Assembly: GCA_027924585.1 (NCBI GenBank)
Contig: BSBM01000232.1
Coordinates: 24,897,501-24,961,500 of the forward strand
Length of the DNA: 64,000 bases
Source: Larix kaempferi
Lineage: Eukaryota; Streptophyta; Pinopsida; Pinales; Pinaceae
Direction: 5' to 3'
Shown here: positions 1 through 9,699 of the stretch, piece after piece
Layout of the letters: every line of letters begins with the position of its first letter
How positions within the stretch are numbered: the first letter of the stretch is position 1
Notes under the pieces: model-generated
What the model saw: only the letters and a program-made list of their open reading frames with translations
What the model was told of the DNA's origin: nothing
Databases searched by the model: none
Made by a program: the position numbers and the translations under genes

Positions 1-129
1 GAAGAACTTGCAGCCCTCAAAACCAAACTTCAAGATCTGGATGAAAAAATTCTCGGCCTCCATCTTCAGCATTCAGCAATGAACAATAGATGATAGCCAG
101 AGTCTTCTACAGACACTGGGTCCTTTTCT

Positions 130-890
130 TTCAGCAATTTTCGTGGGTCGAAGCTTGATTTTCCTCGCTTCAATGGTGATGATCCGACTGGATGGATATA
201 CCAAGCAGAACAATATTTCAGTCTGCATAATACTTTTGATGTCAACAAATTTCCACTTGCATCCTTTCATTTGGAACATGGAGCCCTTCAATGGTACCGT
301 TGCTACATCAAGGCTCATGAAGAACCAAAATGGACATATATTTGCCAACTCCTTTTGTAACGATTTGGTCCTAGTGCTTTTGATGAGTTCACGAGAGCAC
401 TCACTAAACTTCGCCAAATTGGCACTGTGAGAGAGTATTAGACAAAATTTGAAAAACTGGCCAATCAGACAGAAGGATTGCCTGATGAATTCTACAGGAG
501 TTGTTTTGCCAGTGGTCTGAAGGATGCAATCCGATTTGAGGTTAAAATGTTATGTCCTAGCACAATGATGGAATCCCTAGGGTTGGATAAGTTGGTAGAG
601 GACAAGATCATAGCCCAACAACGCTCCAAATCCACTTTTGTTCCATTCAAAAATATGGTTTCCCAATGACCTCCCATCATGCCAGCTCTTAGAGAAACTC
701 CTATCAATCATTTGTCTTAAGCAAAGATGAGGGAACGTAGAGAAGAAGGGCTTTGTTATAATTGTGATGAGAAATTCACTCGGGGACATAGATGTGTTGA
801 GCAAAAGCTTTATCTCTTAGATGTGGATTCTCTGCCTGCAACTGAAATTGGTGAAGAAGCTCAGGATACAATAGATGATCAAGTCGGCAT
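130..890 (+). pseudogene. gypsy gag (capsid and zinc knuckle), E1
   Basis: The fragments read as a retrotransposon gag: a DFPRFNGDDPTGWIYQAEQYF segment, then HLEHGALQWY, then a helical stretch ending near IIAQQRSK (about 478-669). A knuckle of the type CYNCDEKFTRGHRC follows at about 750-800. That knuckle spacing is typical of plant chromovirus gag. Stops at about 359 and 438 and a frame change break it. Gag forms the virus-like particle and the knuckle binds element RNA. No start codon can be chosen because the beginning is decayed. Confidence 0.8.
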
Positions 891-978
891 TTAGTAACCG
901 CCTCTTGACCCTCCTCCTCAAGACGACCACCCAAAGATATATCTCCATGCTTTAGCCGGAGTCACCACCCCATAAACA

Positions 979-1576
979 ATGCGGGTCAAGGGTTACTTCA
1001 ATAAGCTCCCTCTTACAATACTCATTGATTCTAGTAGCACTCATAACTTCATTGACCCTCGGATCGCCAAACAAGATGATAGTTTTGTCCATCCTTGCTC
1101 CAACTTTGAAGTCATGATTTCCAATGGGGGCACCTTACCTTGCAGGGGGAAGTGTCGCAATGTGCGTATCTCTATTGGAGATTATAACCTGCACTCTGAC
1201 ATGTTTGCCTTGGCCTTAGGCGGATGTGATGTGGTTTTGGGCGCTCAATGGTTACGCACACTTGGCCTCAGCTTATGGGATTTTGCTGAAATTTGGATGC
1301 AGTTTTCAGTCAATGGGAAAAAAGAAACATTGAAGGGCTTACAACCAAGGTCTCCCAACATCATCAGTTCACATCACATAGAAAATCTCCTTAAGAAGAT
1401 TTCACATGGTGTCATCACTGAGCTCCATTCCATTCAGATGCACCCATCAGCGGTCTCCACTACTCACAACAAATTTTGGATAGATATGCATGTGTCTTTG
1501 CTGAACCGGTGGGATTATCACCTTCAAGATCGGAGGACCATCATATTCATCTCCTTCCTGGAAGCATTCCTCCCAA
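979..1576 (+). pseudogene. gypsy aspartic protease and protease-RT linker, E1
   Basis: A 208-residue open frame holds the retropepsin core. The active-site motif reads LIDSSSTHNFID where the family norm is LIDSGSTHNFID, so the invariant glycine of the DSG triad is serine. The flap-side motif GCDVVLGAQWLRTLG follows. Downstream, near 1540-1576, another frame carries the DHHIxLLPG linker that normally precedes the RT, which shows a frameshift. The frame is then cut by the LTR element inserted at 1577. Protease would process the Gag-Pol polyprotein. Confidence 0.85.
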
Positions 1577-1789
1577 TGCAGCAACTGTATCCGGTTGGAT
1601 GTTAATAGTTGAATCCGACTCTCATATTGAATGATAAATAGGAATAATATATTAGATGATGATGATAATTTTACAATAAGCTCACCTTTATAGGGCTTGA
1701 GCAATCATAACGAAGGGTTACGACCTTTCACTAGTAACCTAATAATCTATTAATTTATAAATAATAATATTAATTAAATATTCACAGCA
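1577..1789 (-). repeat. 3' LTR of the nested non-autonomous element (minus orientation)
   Basis: A 213-bp copy of the repeat at 3536-3748. It ends with TTCACAGCA on the plus strand, where the other copy has TTCACAACA. It is AT-rich in its promoter-distal half. Confidence 0.95.
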
Positions 1790-1811
1790 TTGCCTTCCCC
1801 TTAAGAAAGCT

Positions 1812-2456
1812 TTATCCTCCAAGCTTGAGTATTTTCCTAATGTCGTCTTTTATTCTGGCTCTATGTCGCACTGATGACTTGAGAGGTGCGATTTTGATTA
1901 CGACCATTGCCTCATTTTGATTATTATGTCTTGGCATTTGCAATAAGTACGAACTTGGTGAAGTTTTGTTTACGCTATTTCTACTTCTGTGATTGCTTCT
2001 TTTAACTATGTTTGTCGTCAATTGAACATGCTCAACATACATTACGACCTTAATTATTTTTGTTTTGTTATCCCCAACACATTTTGTGTCAACTCCCTTG
2101 AACGGGTCCCTTGTGCTTATAATGCTCATAAGAACACCAGTCTTATCTTGTGTCTAATAGATATTATAGTTGTTTCCCTCGATGTCCTTCATAGCGGTCC
2201 TTGTGATGATATTTGTCCTTCGTGTGTTTGTGGTTGTGATATTTTTGTCGCAGCTTTGATCATCTTTATTGTTAGCAACATCGGCTTGTCTCTTATCACA
2301 ATCTTGGTCAGGATCATCCTTCTCCTTATCAATTATTTCGTTGTCAATTCCCTTATTACTAGGGTATGTTATATCTTTGTATTGCATGTTATATTGATTG
2401 ATGCCATTACTCTCATCAGGGATGACATACTGGCTTACTCTATCTTCCTTTTTCAT
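1812..2456 (-). pseudogene. Small acidic ORFs of unknown function inside the nested element
   Basis: Two adjacent minus-strand frames of about 100 residues (2154-2456, then 1812-2129) fill the internal region upstream of the purine tract. The first is rich in Asp, Asn and Lys; the second is basic and ends near the tract. I do not recognise either. They show no RT, protease, integrase or zinc-knuckle motif. They may be a remnant of gag or chance frames. The position between primer site and purine tract is the only functional hint. Confidence 0.35.
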
Positions 2457-2639
2457 GAACTTGGGTGGCTTATTCTACGTGATTTTCACCTCCATCTACA
2501 TTTACTTTAAATGTTTCGTCCATAGTTTTCTTTATTTCATCTATGTCCTTAAGAATTTCCTTAAGGAGATCTATGAATTCGTCACTCTTACTATAAGATA
2601 CCATGGATGTTTGTAGAACGCTATTTTGGCTTTTGAGGC

Positions 2640-2865
2640 GAATTTTGAATAATAATATATTAATTAATTAATATTATTATTATTTCATAAACTATATAAT
2701 AGTTTGTTTTGTTTTAAAAAAAAATTGTTATAAATAATAGTTAATTATTATATAATAAATTTTTTATTTTATTATTTAATATAATAAAACAAATGAAATA
2801 TTATAATTATAATATATTTGAATATATATATTATATTATAATATTTATTGTTTTATTGTTTTGTG
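2640..2865. other. Extremely AT-rich tract
   Basis: About 225 bp consisting almost only of A and T, with runs such as TTAATTAATTAATATTATTA. It lies inside the non-autonomous element and abuts a GC-rich purine block with an abrupt change at about 2868. No gene is seen. Confidence 0.8.
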
Positions 2866-2867
2866 CA

Positions 2868-3520
2868 GGTCGTGGGATGACGGCGCGATGGTGGGAAGAG
2901 AAGGGCGAGGGTGAATGCGCAGCAGGCGAGGCGCAATGAAGGGTGGAGCCGCCGCGACTGGTGTGGGTGCGCGCGCAAGGATGGATTTGTGGGTGGTGAG
3001 GGTGAGGAGTAATGGGAGCGAGGTGTGATAGGAGCGATGTGTGATGGGAGTGAGGGAGCGACTTGAGAAATGTGGAGGCGTGTGGAGCTGGGGTCGAGGA
3101 GAGCGATGAAGCTGGGCGTGGCGATGGAGCAATAAGGGAAGGGGGCGAAGGCTCAGGATAGAGAGGAGAGGGGCTGCGAAGCAACGTAGGTGTGAGTGGT
3201 TGGGCGCAGAGTGGAGAACGGAGATGAGAGTAGGATGGAAGGAGGAGGGTGCACAACCTAGAAAACTGCGGTGATGGAAGGGTAGAAGACGTATAGGGAG
3301 ATGATCACAGGGTGTGTGGGAGTGCGGAGTGCAGGGAGGAGTGTGGATGGAGATAGGTGAAGGGTGCAGCAGGTGGTGAAGGGGTATGGCTGGCAAGGGA
3401 GGATGGAGTAGGAAGAAGGAGAGGGCGATGGGTGAAGTGGAGAGAGTGTTGTGGAAGATGGGTAGAGAGAATGAGGATAGGTGAGCCGAAACCGAGCTCA
3501 GGTCAAAGGAGTCGAATCTG
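2868..3520. other. GC-rich, purine-biased block (plus strand G+A)
   Basis: About 650 bp with a plus strand dominated by G and A in GGGAGNGA-like words. It lies just downstream of the primer site in the element's own orientation, so it is the leader. The long minus-strand frame through it (272 residues) is Ser, Pro, His and Leu-rich, as expected from pyrimidine-biased sequence. It also runs into the LTR, so I do not call it a gene. Confidence 0.75.
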
Positions 3521-3521
3521 A

Positions 3522-3533
3522 GCTCTGATACCA
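3522..3533 (-). promoter_or_regulatory. Primer binding site, initiator Met tRNA
   Basis: The minus strand reads TGGTATCAGAGC two bases inside the LTR at 3536-3748. It fixes the element's orientation and is the usual plant initiator methionine tRNA primer site. Confidence 0.9.
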
Positions 3534-3535
3534 AA

Positions 3536-3748
3536 TGCAGCAACCGTATCCGGTTGGATGTTAATAGTCGAATCTGACTCTCATATTGAATGATAAATAG
3601 GAATAATATATTAGATGATGATGATAATTTTACAATAAGCTCACCTTTATAGGGCTTGAGCAATCATAACGAAGGGTTACGACCTTTCACTAGTAACCTA
3701 ATAATCTATTAATTTATAAATAATAATATTAATTAAATATTCACAACA
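3536..3748 (-). repeat. 5' LTR of the nested non-autonomous element (minus orientation)
   Basis: 213-bp direct copy of 1577-1789, followed by the second TSD copy CCCAA (3749-3753). Confidence 0.95.
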
Positions 3749-3753
3749 CCCAA

Positions 3754-5545
3754 CATCAGGCCCTATCGCTACCCATTTCACCAAAAAACAGAGGTTGAGA
3801 TGCTCGTTCGGAACTTACTAAAGCAAGGTATTATTCGCCCTAGTACCAATTCCTTTTCTTCACCAGTTATTCTTGTCCGAAAAAAATATGGGTCATGGCG
3901 CCTCTGCATTTACTTCCAAGCACTTAATCACCTCACAATCAAGGATAAGTTTCCAATTCCTGTTGTTGATGAGCTTCATGGTGCTCATTTTTTCTCCAAG
4001 TTGGATCTTCGTTCTGGGTATCATCAAATTCGGGTTCGTGAGGATGATATCCCTAAAACAGCTTTCCACACACATGATGGCCACTATGAGTTTTTGGTCA
4101 TGCCCTTTGGCCTCACTAATGCTCCTTCCACATTCCAGGCATTGATGAATAATATATTCCGACCCTATTTGCGGAAATTCATTCTAGTCTTCTTTGATGA
4201 TATCCTCATCTATAGTAAAATTTGGGATGAGAATCTCCAGCATCTGGATCTTGTACTGCAACTTTTCTCTGATCATCATCTCCATGCCAAACAATCTAAA
4301 TGTGTTTTTGGACAAGAGGAAGTAGAGTATCTCAGGTATATTATTTCATCACAAGGGGTTCGCGTGGATCCTACCAAAATAGATGCCATGAAAAATTGGC
4401 CGCATCCTCAGACACTCAAGAGCCTGCGTGGTTTTTTTGGATTGATTGGCTACTTCCGCAAATTTTTCAAGGATTACGGGAAGATTGCAGCTCCATTAAC
4501 CGCTCTATTAAAAAAGGATGCTTTTACATGGACACATGCTACTGAGTGTGCATTTGACAAATTGAAACAAACTATGTGTACTACACGTATTCTAGCTATG
4601 CCCGATTTTTCCAAGCCCTTCACTATTGAGAGTGATGCTTGCGACAATGGACTTGATGTTGTTCTCCTTCAAGATGAACATCCCATTGCGTTCTCTAGCA
4701 AATCCCTTTCTGGTAAGAATTTAGTCGCCTCTACATATGAGAAGGAAATGATGGCTATTTTCCATGATGCTTTTACATGGACACATGCTACTGAGTGTGC
4801 ATTTGACAAACTGAAACAAGCTATGTGTACTACACCTATTCTAGCTATGCCCGATTTTTTCAATCCCTTCACTATTGAGAGTGATGCTCGCAATAATGGA
4901 CTTGGTGTTGTTTTCCTTCAAGATGAACATCCCATTGCGTTCTCTAGCAAATCCCTTTCTGGTAAGAATTTAGTCGCCTCTACATATGAGAAGGAAATGA
5001 TGGTTATTTTGCATGTAGTACAGAAGTGGCGGCCATACCTATTAGGGAATCATTTATGCATCAAGACTGATCACCAGACTCTGAAATATTTCCTGAAACA
5101 ACGGGTCTCCTCCTCAACACAACATAAATGGGTTAGAAAATTCATGGGTTATGACTATAAGATCACTTACAAGAAGGGTAAGGACAATCTTGTGGCAAAT
5201 TCTCTTTCTCGCACATTTGATGACCAAGTTTCTCTTTTAGCTATTTCTATGTATGTTCCAAATTGGTTGCAATATGTTCAGCGGGGCTATGTCAATGACT
5301 CCTCATTATCTCAAATCATCCAACGGTTGGCCAACAACCCTTTTGTTGTACCGCATTACTCTTGGGATGGTGCTTCCCTGATATACAAGGGTCGTCTGGT
5401 GCTTCCCCAAAGCACAGATCTTCAACAGGATATCTTCTATGAACTCCATGATTCTCCATCGGCAGAGCACTCTGGGTTCCTCAAAACGTATGAGAAAGCA
5501 CGGCATAACTTCTTTAGGAAGGGAATGAAAAGGACAATTCAATAG
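3754..5545 (+). pseudogene. gypsy reverse transcriptase and RNase H, E1
   Basis: A 581-residue frame opens at 3800 and continues the pol broken at 1577. RT signatures are KLDLRSGYHQ, then MPFGLTNAPSTFQ, then FFDDILIYSK, so both catalytic aspartates of the FxDD box remain. RNase H follows with IESDA and YEKEM, then TDHQTLKYF. An in-frame 249-bp tandem duplication (4517-5014) doubles the N-terminal part of the RNase H. The frame ends at a TAG (5543-5545) within the integrase zinc finger. RT copies element RNA into DNA and RNase H removes the template. Confidence 0.92.
4517..5014 (+). repeat. In-frame 249-bp tandem duplication inside RNase H
   Basis: Unit 1 is 4517-4765 and unit 2 is 4766-5014; both begin GATGCTTTTACATGG. 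The period of 249 bp is exactly 83 codons, so the frame stays open across the junction. The copies differ at about 12 positions (around 5% by eye). The unit spans the first catalytic aspartate (SDA) and the YEKEM glutamate region. Confidence 0.95.
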
Positions 5546-6500
5546 ATGGTGGTTGAATGTGATACCTGCCAACACAACAAGGGTGAAATGACACTCCTTT
5601 CGGGATTGCTCGAACCTTTTCCCATCCCTACACGGATTTGGACAGATATTTCTATGGATTTCATTGAAGGGCTCCCTAAATCTGGAGGGAAGATAGTGAT
5701 TTTGGTTGTGGTTGATAGCCTCTCCAAATATAGTCATTTTTGTGCCCTCGGCCATCCCTATATTGCCTCCTCAGTTGCACAAATTTTCCTGGACTAGATC
5801 TTCTGTCTTCATGGAATCCCTTCTTCCATTGTCTCAGATCGCGATGCAACTTTCACCAGTAATTTTTGGAAAAAACTATTTTGCCACACTGGCAAAAAAA
5901 TGAAGGATGATTTCAGGGTATCACCCACAAACAAATGGTCAGACTGAAATTATCAACAAATGTTTGGAAACTTATCTTCGTTGCTTCACCTTCGAACAAT
6001 GAACATCAATGGGAAAAGTGGCTCCCTCTCGCTGAATGGTGGTACAATACCTCCTACCACACTGCATCTAAAATGAATCCATATGGAGCATTCTATGGTC
6101 AGGCACCGCCAGTGCTTCTTCCATAAACCCCCAGCAGTTCACCAGTTCAAGTAGTTGACACCGTTCTTCGAACCTGCGATCATATTCTTTGTATTTTGCA
6201 GGACAATCTTCACATGGCAAGAAATCGAATGAAATAACAAGCCGATCAACACCGTTCTGAGTGCACTTTTCAAGCAGGTGATATGATTTTTCTTCGTCTA
6301 CATCCTTACAAGCAATCCTCCATGAAACTCAAAGGGAATCATAAGATCACTCCAAATTTCTATGGGCCATATAAGGTTCTTTAGAAGATTGGGTCTGTTG
6401 CTTATAAATTGGAAATTCCTCCTTCTTGCATTCATCCAGTATTTCATCTCTCTTTCCTAAAGAAAGTTCTTGGCACCAACATCAGAGCACAAACTGTTTT
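5435..6500 (+). pseudogene. gypsy integrase, E1
   Basis: The HHCC finger reads through HDSPSAEHSG to CDTCQHNK with a stop between (5543-5545). The core starts at IWTDISMDFIEGLP (first Asp) and continues to [13 protein letters not shown] (second Asp, about 5820-5870), with stops at 5795-5797 and near 5940. The GPY-type C-terminal motif YGPYKVL occurs at about 6361-6381, followed by VFHLSFLKK. Integrase would insert the cDNA. The frame is multiply broken. Confidence 0.88.
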
Positions 6501-6504
6501 ACCA

Positions 6505-6687
6505 TAACTAAATAATGAAGGATCCATCATTTTGGATCCAGAGGCCATCCTTAATAGGCGCACTCGTCATCTTCGCTCTCGATCCATCACAGAGGTATTA
6601 ATTCAGTGGCACGGAATGCAACCAGAGGATGCTACATGGGAACCACTCCTTCAGATTCAGCAACAATTTCCACATCTAAAGCTTTGA
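6505..6687 (+). pseudogene. Chromodomain-like integrase tail, E1
   Basis: The tail reads ILNRRTRHLRSRSITEVL then IQWHGMQPEDATWEPLLQ and ends at KL-stop (about 6685-6687). The V-IQW...DATWEP pattern is the chromodomain signature of plant chromoviruses. In the family this domain steers integration toward particular chromatin. It is directly followed by the polypurine tract (6703-6716). Confidence 0.8.
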
Positions 6688-6716
6688 AGAAAAAGCTTTT
6701 TCTAAGGGGGAGGGGC

Positions 6717-7068
6717 TGTTAGGAACCCGTGTCAACCCTTCTCTTTACTTTGTTAGTATATTGTTTTTTGACGCATATGATTTGTAAGTCATCCCATGAG
6801 TATATTGTATTATCCCACATTGTTAGTATATTGTTGTTGGACGCATATGCTTTGTAAGTCGTCCCCTGAGTATATTGTATTATCCCACATTCATGGGGAG
6901 TAATAGTCGTTTAGATTAGACTTAGTATATAAGTATGTGTTGAGGCCAATGAAGGCATCCACGAGTTATTTGTATTGAGCTTTCTCAAAGGAAGTTCCCC
7001 CCTCGAAGTGGCCTAGATCAATAAATCTCTTATGTGTTTTGTTATTTCTAATATATCTTGCATTTTCA
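6717..7068 (+). repeat. 3' LTR of E1 (end approximate)
   Basis: It begins TGTTAGGAAC right after the purine tract AAGGGGGAGGGGC. It contains a 70-bp tandem duplication (6751-6820 and 6821-6890) and a TATA-like TATATAAG at about 6926. The end is placed at a CA near 7068 only by convention because the 5' LTR is outside the window. Confidence 0.7.
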
Positions 7069-7360
7069 TCATTTAATTGTTGGAGGTTCCCCACAAAGTT
7101 TGAACCATGTGAATAAATTATCTAAAGTCGAACATGGGAGAAACCATTTGATATCTGGTCATTAATGTATATCATTGTTGAATGCAGGGTAACCATTGAT
7201 GATGATAATGAGCACAATTTACAAAGTACATTCTAAAAAATATGAATATATGTGTTGACATCAAATAATTGCAAAATCTATTATTTAGGAACCATTAATG
7301 TATCCTCATTGTCAATGATAAGAGAACCTACCACTAATGACCGCAAGCCCCAAGGTACTA
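7069..7360. other. Flanking DNA with no recognisable feature
   Basis: About 290 bp between the E1 LTR and the TAAAA target duplication of element A. I see no coding motif or repeat in it. Confidence 0.5.
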
Positions 7361-7365
7361 TAAAA

Positions 7366-8927
7366 TGTTGAAATTTGGTTGAGCTTTGATCTTTAATTCT
7401 TTTAGATGCAGAGACTTGAAACAATGAGACATTTCAATCCATGAAATTCATACACACATAACACAAGATATACCCTGGGGAAAATCCTCAAAATTATGAG
7501 AACAAAAACCCCACCAATTCTTCTCAGTATAATATAATGGATAGCAAAGAATGATTTATTTTACAACATAGCAGATTGCTTTCGGAAGATAAGAGATCGC
7601 CAAACTTATTGGTGAAGATACGGAAGCAATAGAGAAGAGAGATCAATCGAATGTGTGTCCAGAACATCAATAACAAGGACGAACAATACCCTGCACAAAG
7701 AGAAGTGCCTTGCCTTCAATGGAGAAGAGAATTCGCTTCACACTGGATTCAACAATCCTGTATAACATATTTATAAATTCTCTTATATTTTTAACTTCTA
7801 ACTTCATGATGAACTTGCCCTCAAACTGGATGTATTAATCTTACATGGAGTGGTGCGCCCCATTTCTCATGCAGTGCTCCATCTTGACTGAGTTGTCACT
7901 TAGGATGAACTCGCCTCTTAAATAAAAGCTTGCCCACTTAGTTAGGTGGCTAACTTAAGTGTCGACATGCAAGTGTCAGAACTCATGTGTCATATTTTAG
8001 TTTAACATAAGTGTCGTCATGCAATAACACTTAGTTAACTAGATCTTCTTTTTTGTCACTTAGTTAACTCTCTTTAACTGAAGTGGCGTCTTTTAGTTTA
8101 ACTAAAGTGAAAACACTTTAGTTAACTAGTCCTTTTTATTTAACACTTAGTTAACTGAAATCATGATGATTGATTTACTTGAAGTGACCACTGTGAGTTC
8201 GTTAGTTAACTGAGACATATCTTTAATTGGTGCTTTAACTGAAGCATTGATACTTACTGAAGCTTTATAACTAAAGCTTTAATAATTCGAGTTATCTTTA
8301 ATTGGTTGAAGTGTTTGCATGGGAAATTTCGAATTCTCTTGATCTCTATGCTTTATCTTTTATTTCTTTATCTCTTACTGCATGGTCAATATGTGCTAAC
8401 TTTAATTATCCATCATATTACATTATACTAAGAAGAATTATCGGATGATGTGATCATATTATATTATTCCGGACCAAATGATCATATGATAAAGTAATTC
8501 ACTTTAGAGGTGATCAATCTATAAAGGAGACTTAATAGCAATCTGGTGTTCATGATTGAATAAAATATCACACAACATTAAATGCTTTTAACAAGTAAAG
8601 CATGACCTTTATACGGAAGTTCTACCTCTATACGTGAGGTCCATCTCATGGATACCTTTATACAGAAGGTTCACCTCTATACGGGAGGTCCATCTCATGG
8701 ATAACTTTATACAAAATATTCACATGATAACCATGACTTGATACACACAAGTTCGGAGCCTTGTCCAACAAGACTTTACAACATCATTACTTTGATCAAT
8801 TACCTCTAAACGGGAGAAATAACCTTTACATGGAAGGCAATCAAAGTTCTCACCTCTATACAGGAGGATCAATCTTGAATACACAATATTGGTTTGGATA
8901 ATGTCTCCTGATGCTGTATATGTAACA
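7366..8927 (-). repeat. 3' LTR of element A (minus orientation), 1562 bp
   Basis: It pairs with 12971-13546 plus 27334-28341. Over the first 570 bp the two differ by roughly 6-7% by eye. Minus-strand TATA-like TTATAAATA lies at about 7766-7776. It contains a cluster of TTAGTTAACT words (7930-8290) and a series of short hairpin words of the type CCTCTATACGGGAGG (8600-8880). Confidence 0.95.
7930..8290. repeat. TTAGTTAACT-rich array in the LTR of element A
   Basis: At least five exact TTAGTTAACT words plus variants (TTTAACTGAAG, TAGTTTAACTAAAG), several preceded by CAC. The same array occurs in the other LTR at about 27360-27730. The core GTTAAC is palindromic and the array sits upstream of the LTR TATA in the element's orientation, so it could be an enhancer-like region. 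That role is an inference. Confidence 0.7.
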
Positions 8928-8939
8928 CTCCCTCTCAGC

Positions 8940-9690
8940 GAGGGAGGAATTCTCTACCATACCAAGATTGTCTCGGAAGTACCTGCACTTCGTCAATAAC
9001 ATAGGCTTTGTTAACACATCTGCAATTTTCTCATCATTAGCAATGTACTAAAGTTTCACTGTACCTTTCTGGACCATGTCTCGGATGAAGTGATACTTAA
9101 TTTCAATGTGCTTCGACTTGTCATGAAACACTAGGTTTTTGGAAAGCTTGATGCAACTCTAATTGTCACACCTAATAATTGTAGGCTCAAGCTTTTTATG
9201 GAACAAACCTGCAAGTAGATTTCTTTTCCACACTGCTTCTCGGCAGGAAACACTAGCAGCTATGTATTCTACTTCCGTATTGCTATGGGATACAAAGCCC
9301 TTATTCCTACTGGACTAAGATATCATATTTGATCCTAGGATATAACAATAGTCGGATGTGCTCTTACGGTCCACAATGCTTCCTCCCCAGTCTGAGTCTG
9401 TATAACCAAGTAACATGACTCCTCCACTAGAGGCATATCTGAGTCCATATGAAATTGTACCTCGAAGGTACCTAAGCACATGCTTAGCAGATGTGCAATG
9501 TCTATGTCTCGGATCAGACATAAATTGACTCGGAATGCTCACAGCATAACATATATCAGGCCTCAAATGTATCAAGTACATTAGCAAGCCTATAAGTTGT
9601 CTATACAAAGTGGGATCTACTGGATCTGATCCAGAGCCTGACTCGTGAAGTTTCCTCAAATTGGAAACCATCGGTGTAGTCATAGATTTT
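8940..9690 (-). pseudogene. Copia RNase H, element A
   Basis: The open part (9315-9683) reads DPTLYRQLIGLLMYL, then RPDICYAVSIPSQFM, LRYLRGTISYGLRY and GYTDSDWGGSIVDRKST. Past a stop at about 9315 other frames continue with EYIAAS, DN and a KPM(L) tail to about 8945. These are the standard Copia RNase H landmarks (YRQLIGSLMYL, DSDWAG, DNKS, ADxLTKP). Stops and frame changes make it non-functional. Confidence 0.88.
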
Positions 9691-9699
9691 CAATCTATC

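Larger units (their letters stand above)
1577..3748 (-). mobile_element. Non-autonomous LTR retrotransposon (TRIM/LARD-like), 2172 bp, TSD CCCAA
   Basis: Two 213-bp direct repeats (1577-1789 and 3536-3748) bound the insert, and CCCAA occurs on both sides (1572-1576 and 3749-3753). On the minus strand each LTR begins TGTTGTGAAT or TGCTGTGAAT and ends TGCA. The initiator-Met primer site TGGTATCAGAGC (3522-3533) lies two bases inside the 3536 LTR, and a purine tract (about 1790-1802) abuts the other. The LTRs differ at about 4 of 213 positions, all transitions, so this is a recent insertion. No RT or integrase is visible, so mobilisation would need another element's proteins. Confidence 0.95.
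1..7068 (+). mobile_element. Ty3/gypsy chromovirus E1, 5' truncated by window, broken by a nested element
   Basis: The domains run in order along the plus strand: gag, a CCHC-like knuckle, aspartic protease, RT, RNase H, integrase with GPY motif, chromodomain-like tail, then a purine tract and an LTR starting TGTTAGGAAC. Domain order and chromodomain are those of plant Ty3/gypsy chromoviruses. The 5' LTR and start of gag lie outside the window. The pol reading frame is cut by a 2.2-kb LTR element at 1577-3748 and carries frameshifts and stops, so the copy is dead. The end at 7068 is approximate because the partner LTR is not visible. Confidence 0.9.

Noticed and set aside
1989-2510. 173-codon plus-strand hydrophobic frame
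   Set aside because: It is antisense to the small acidic frames of the nested minus-strand element. Hydrophobicity follows from antisense of Asp, Asn and Lys codons.
2845-3663. 272-codon minus-strand frame rich in Ser, Pro, His and Leu
   Set aside because: It spans the LTR, the primer site and the pyrimidine-biased leader. Composition alone explains the lack of stops, and no domain is visible.
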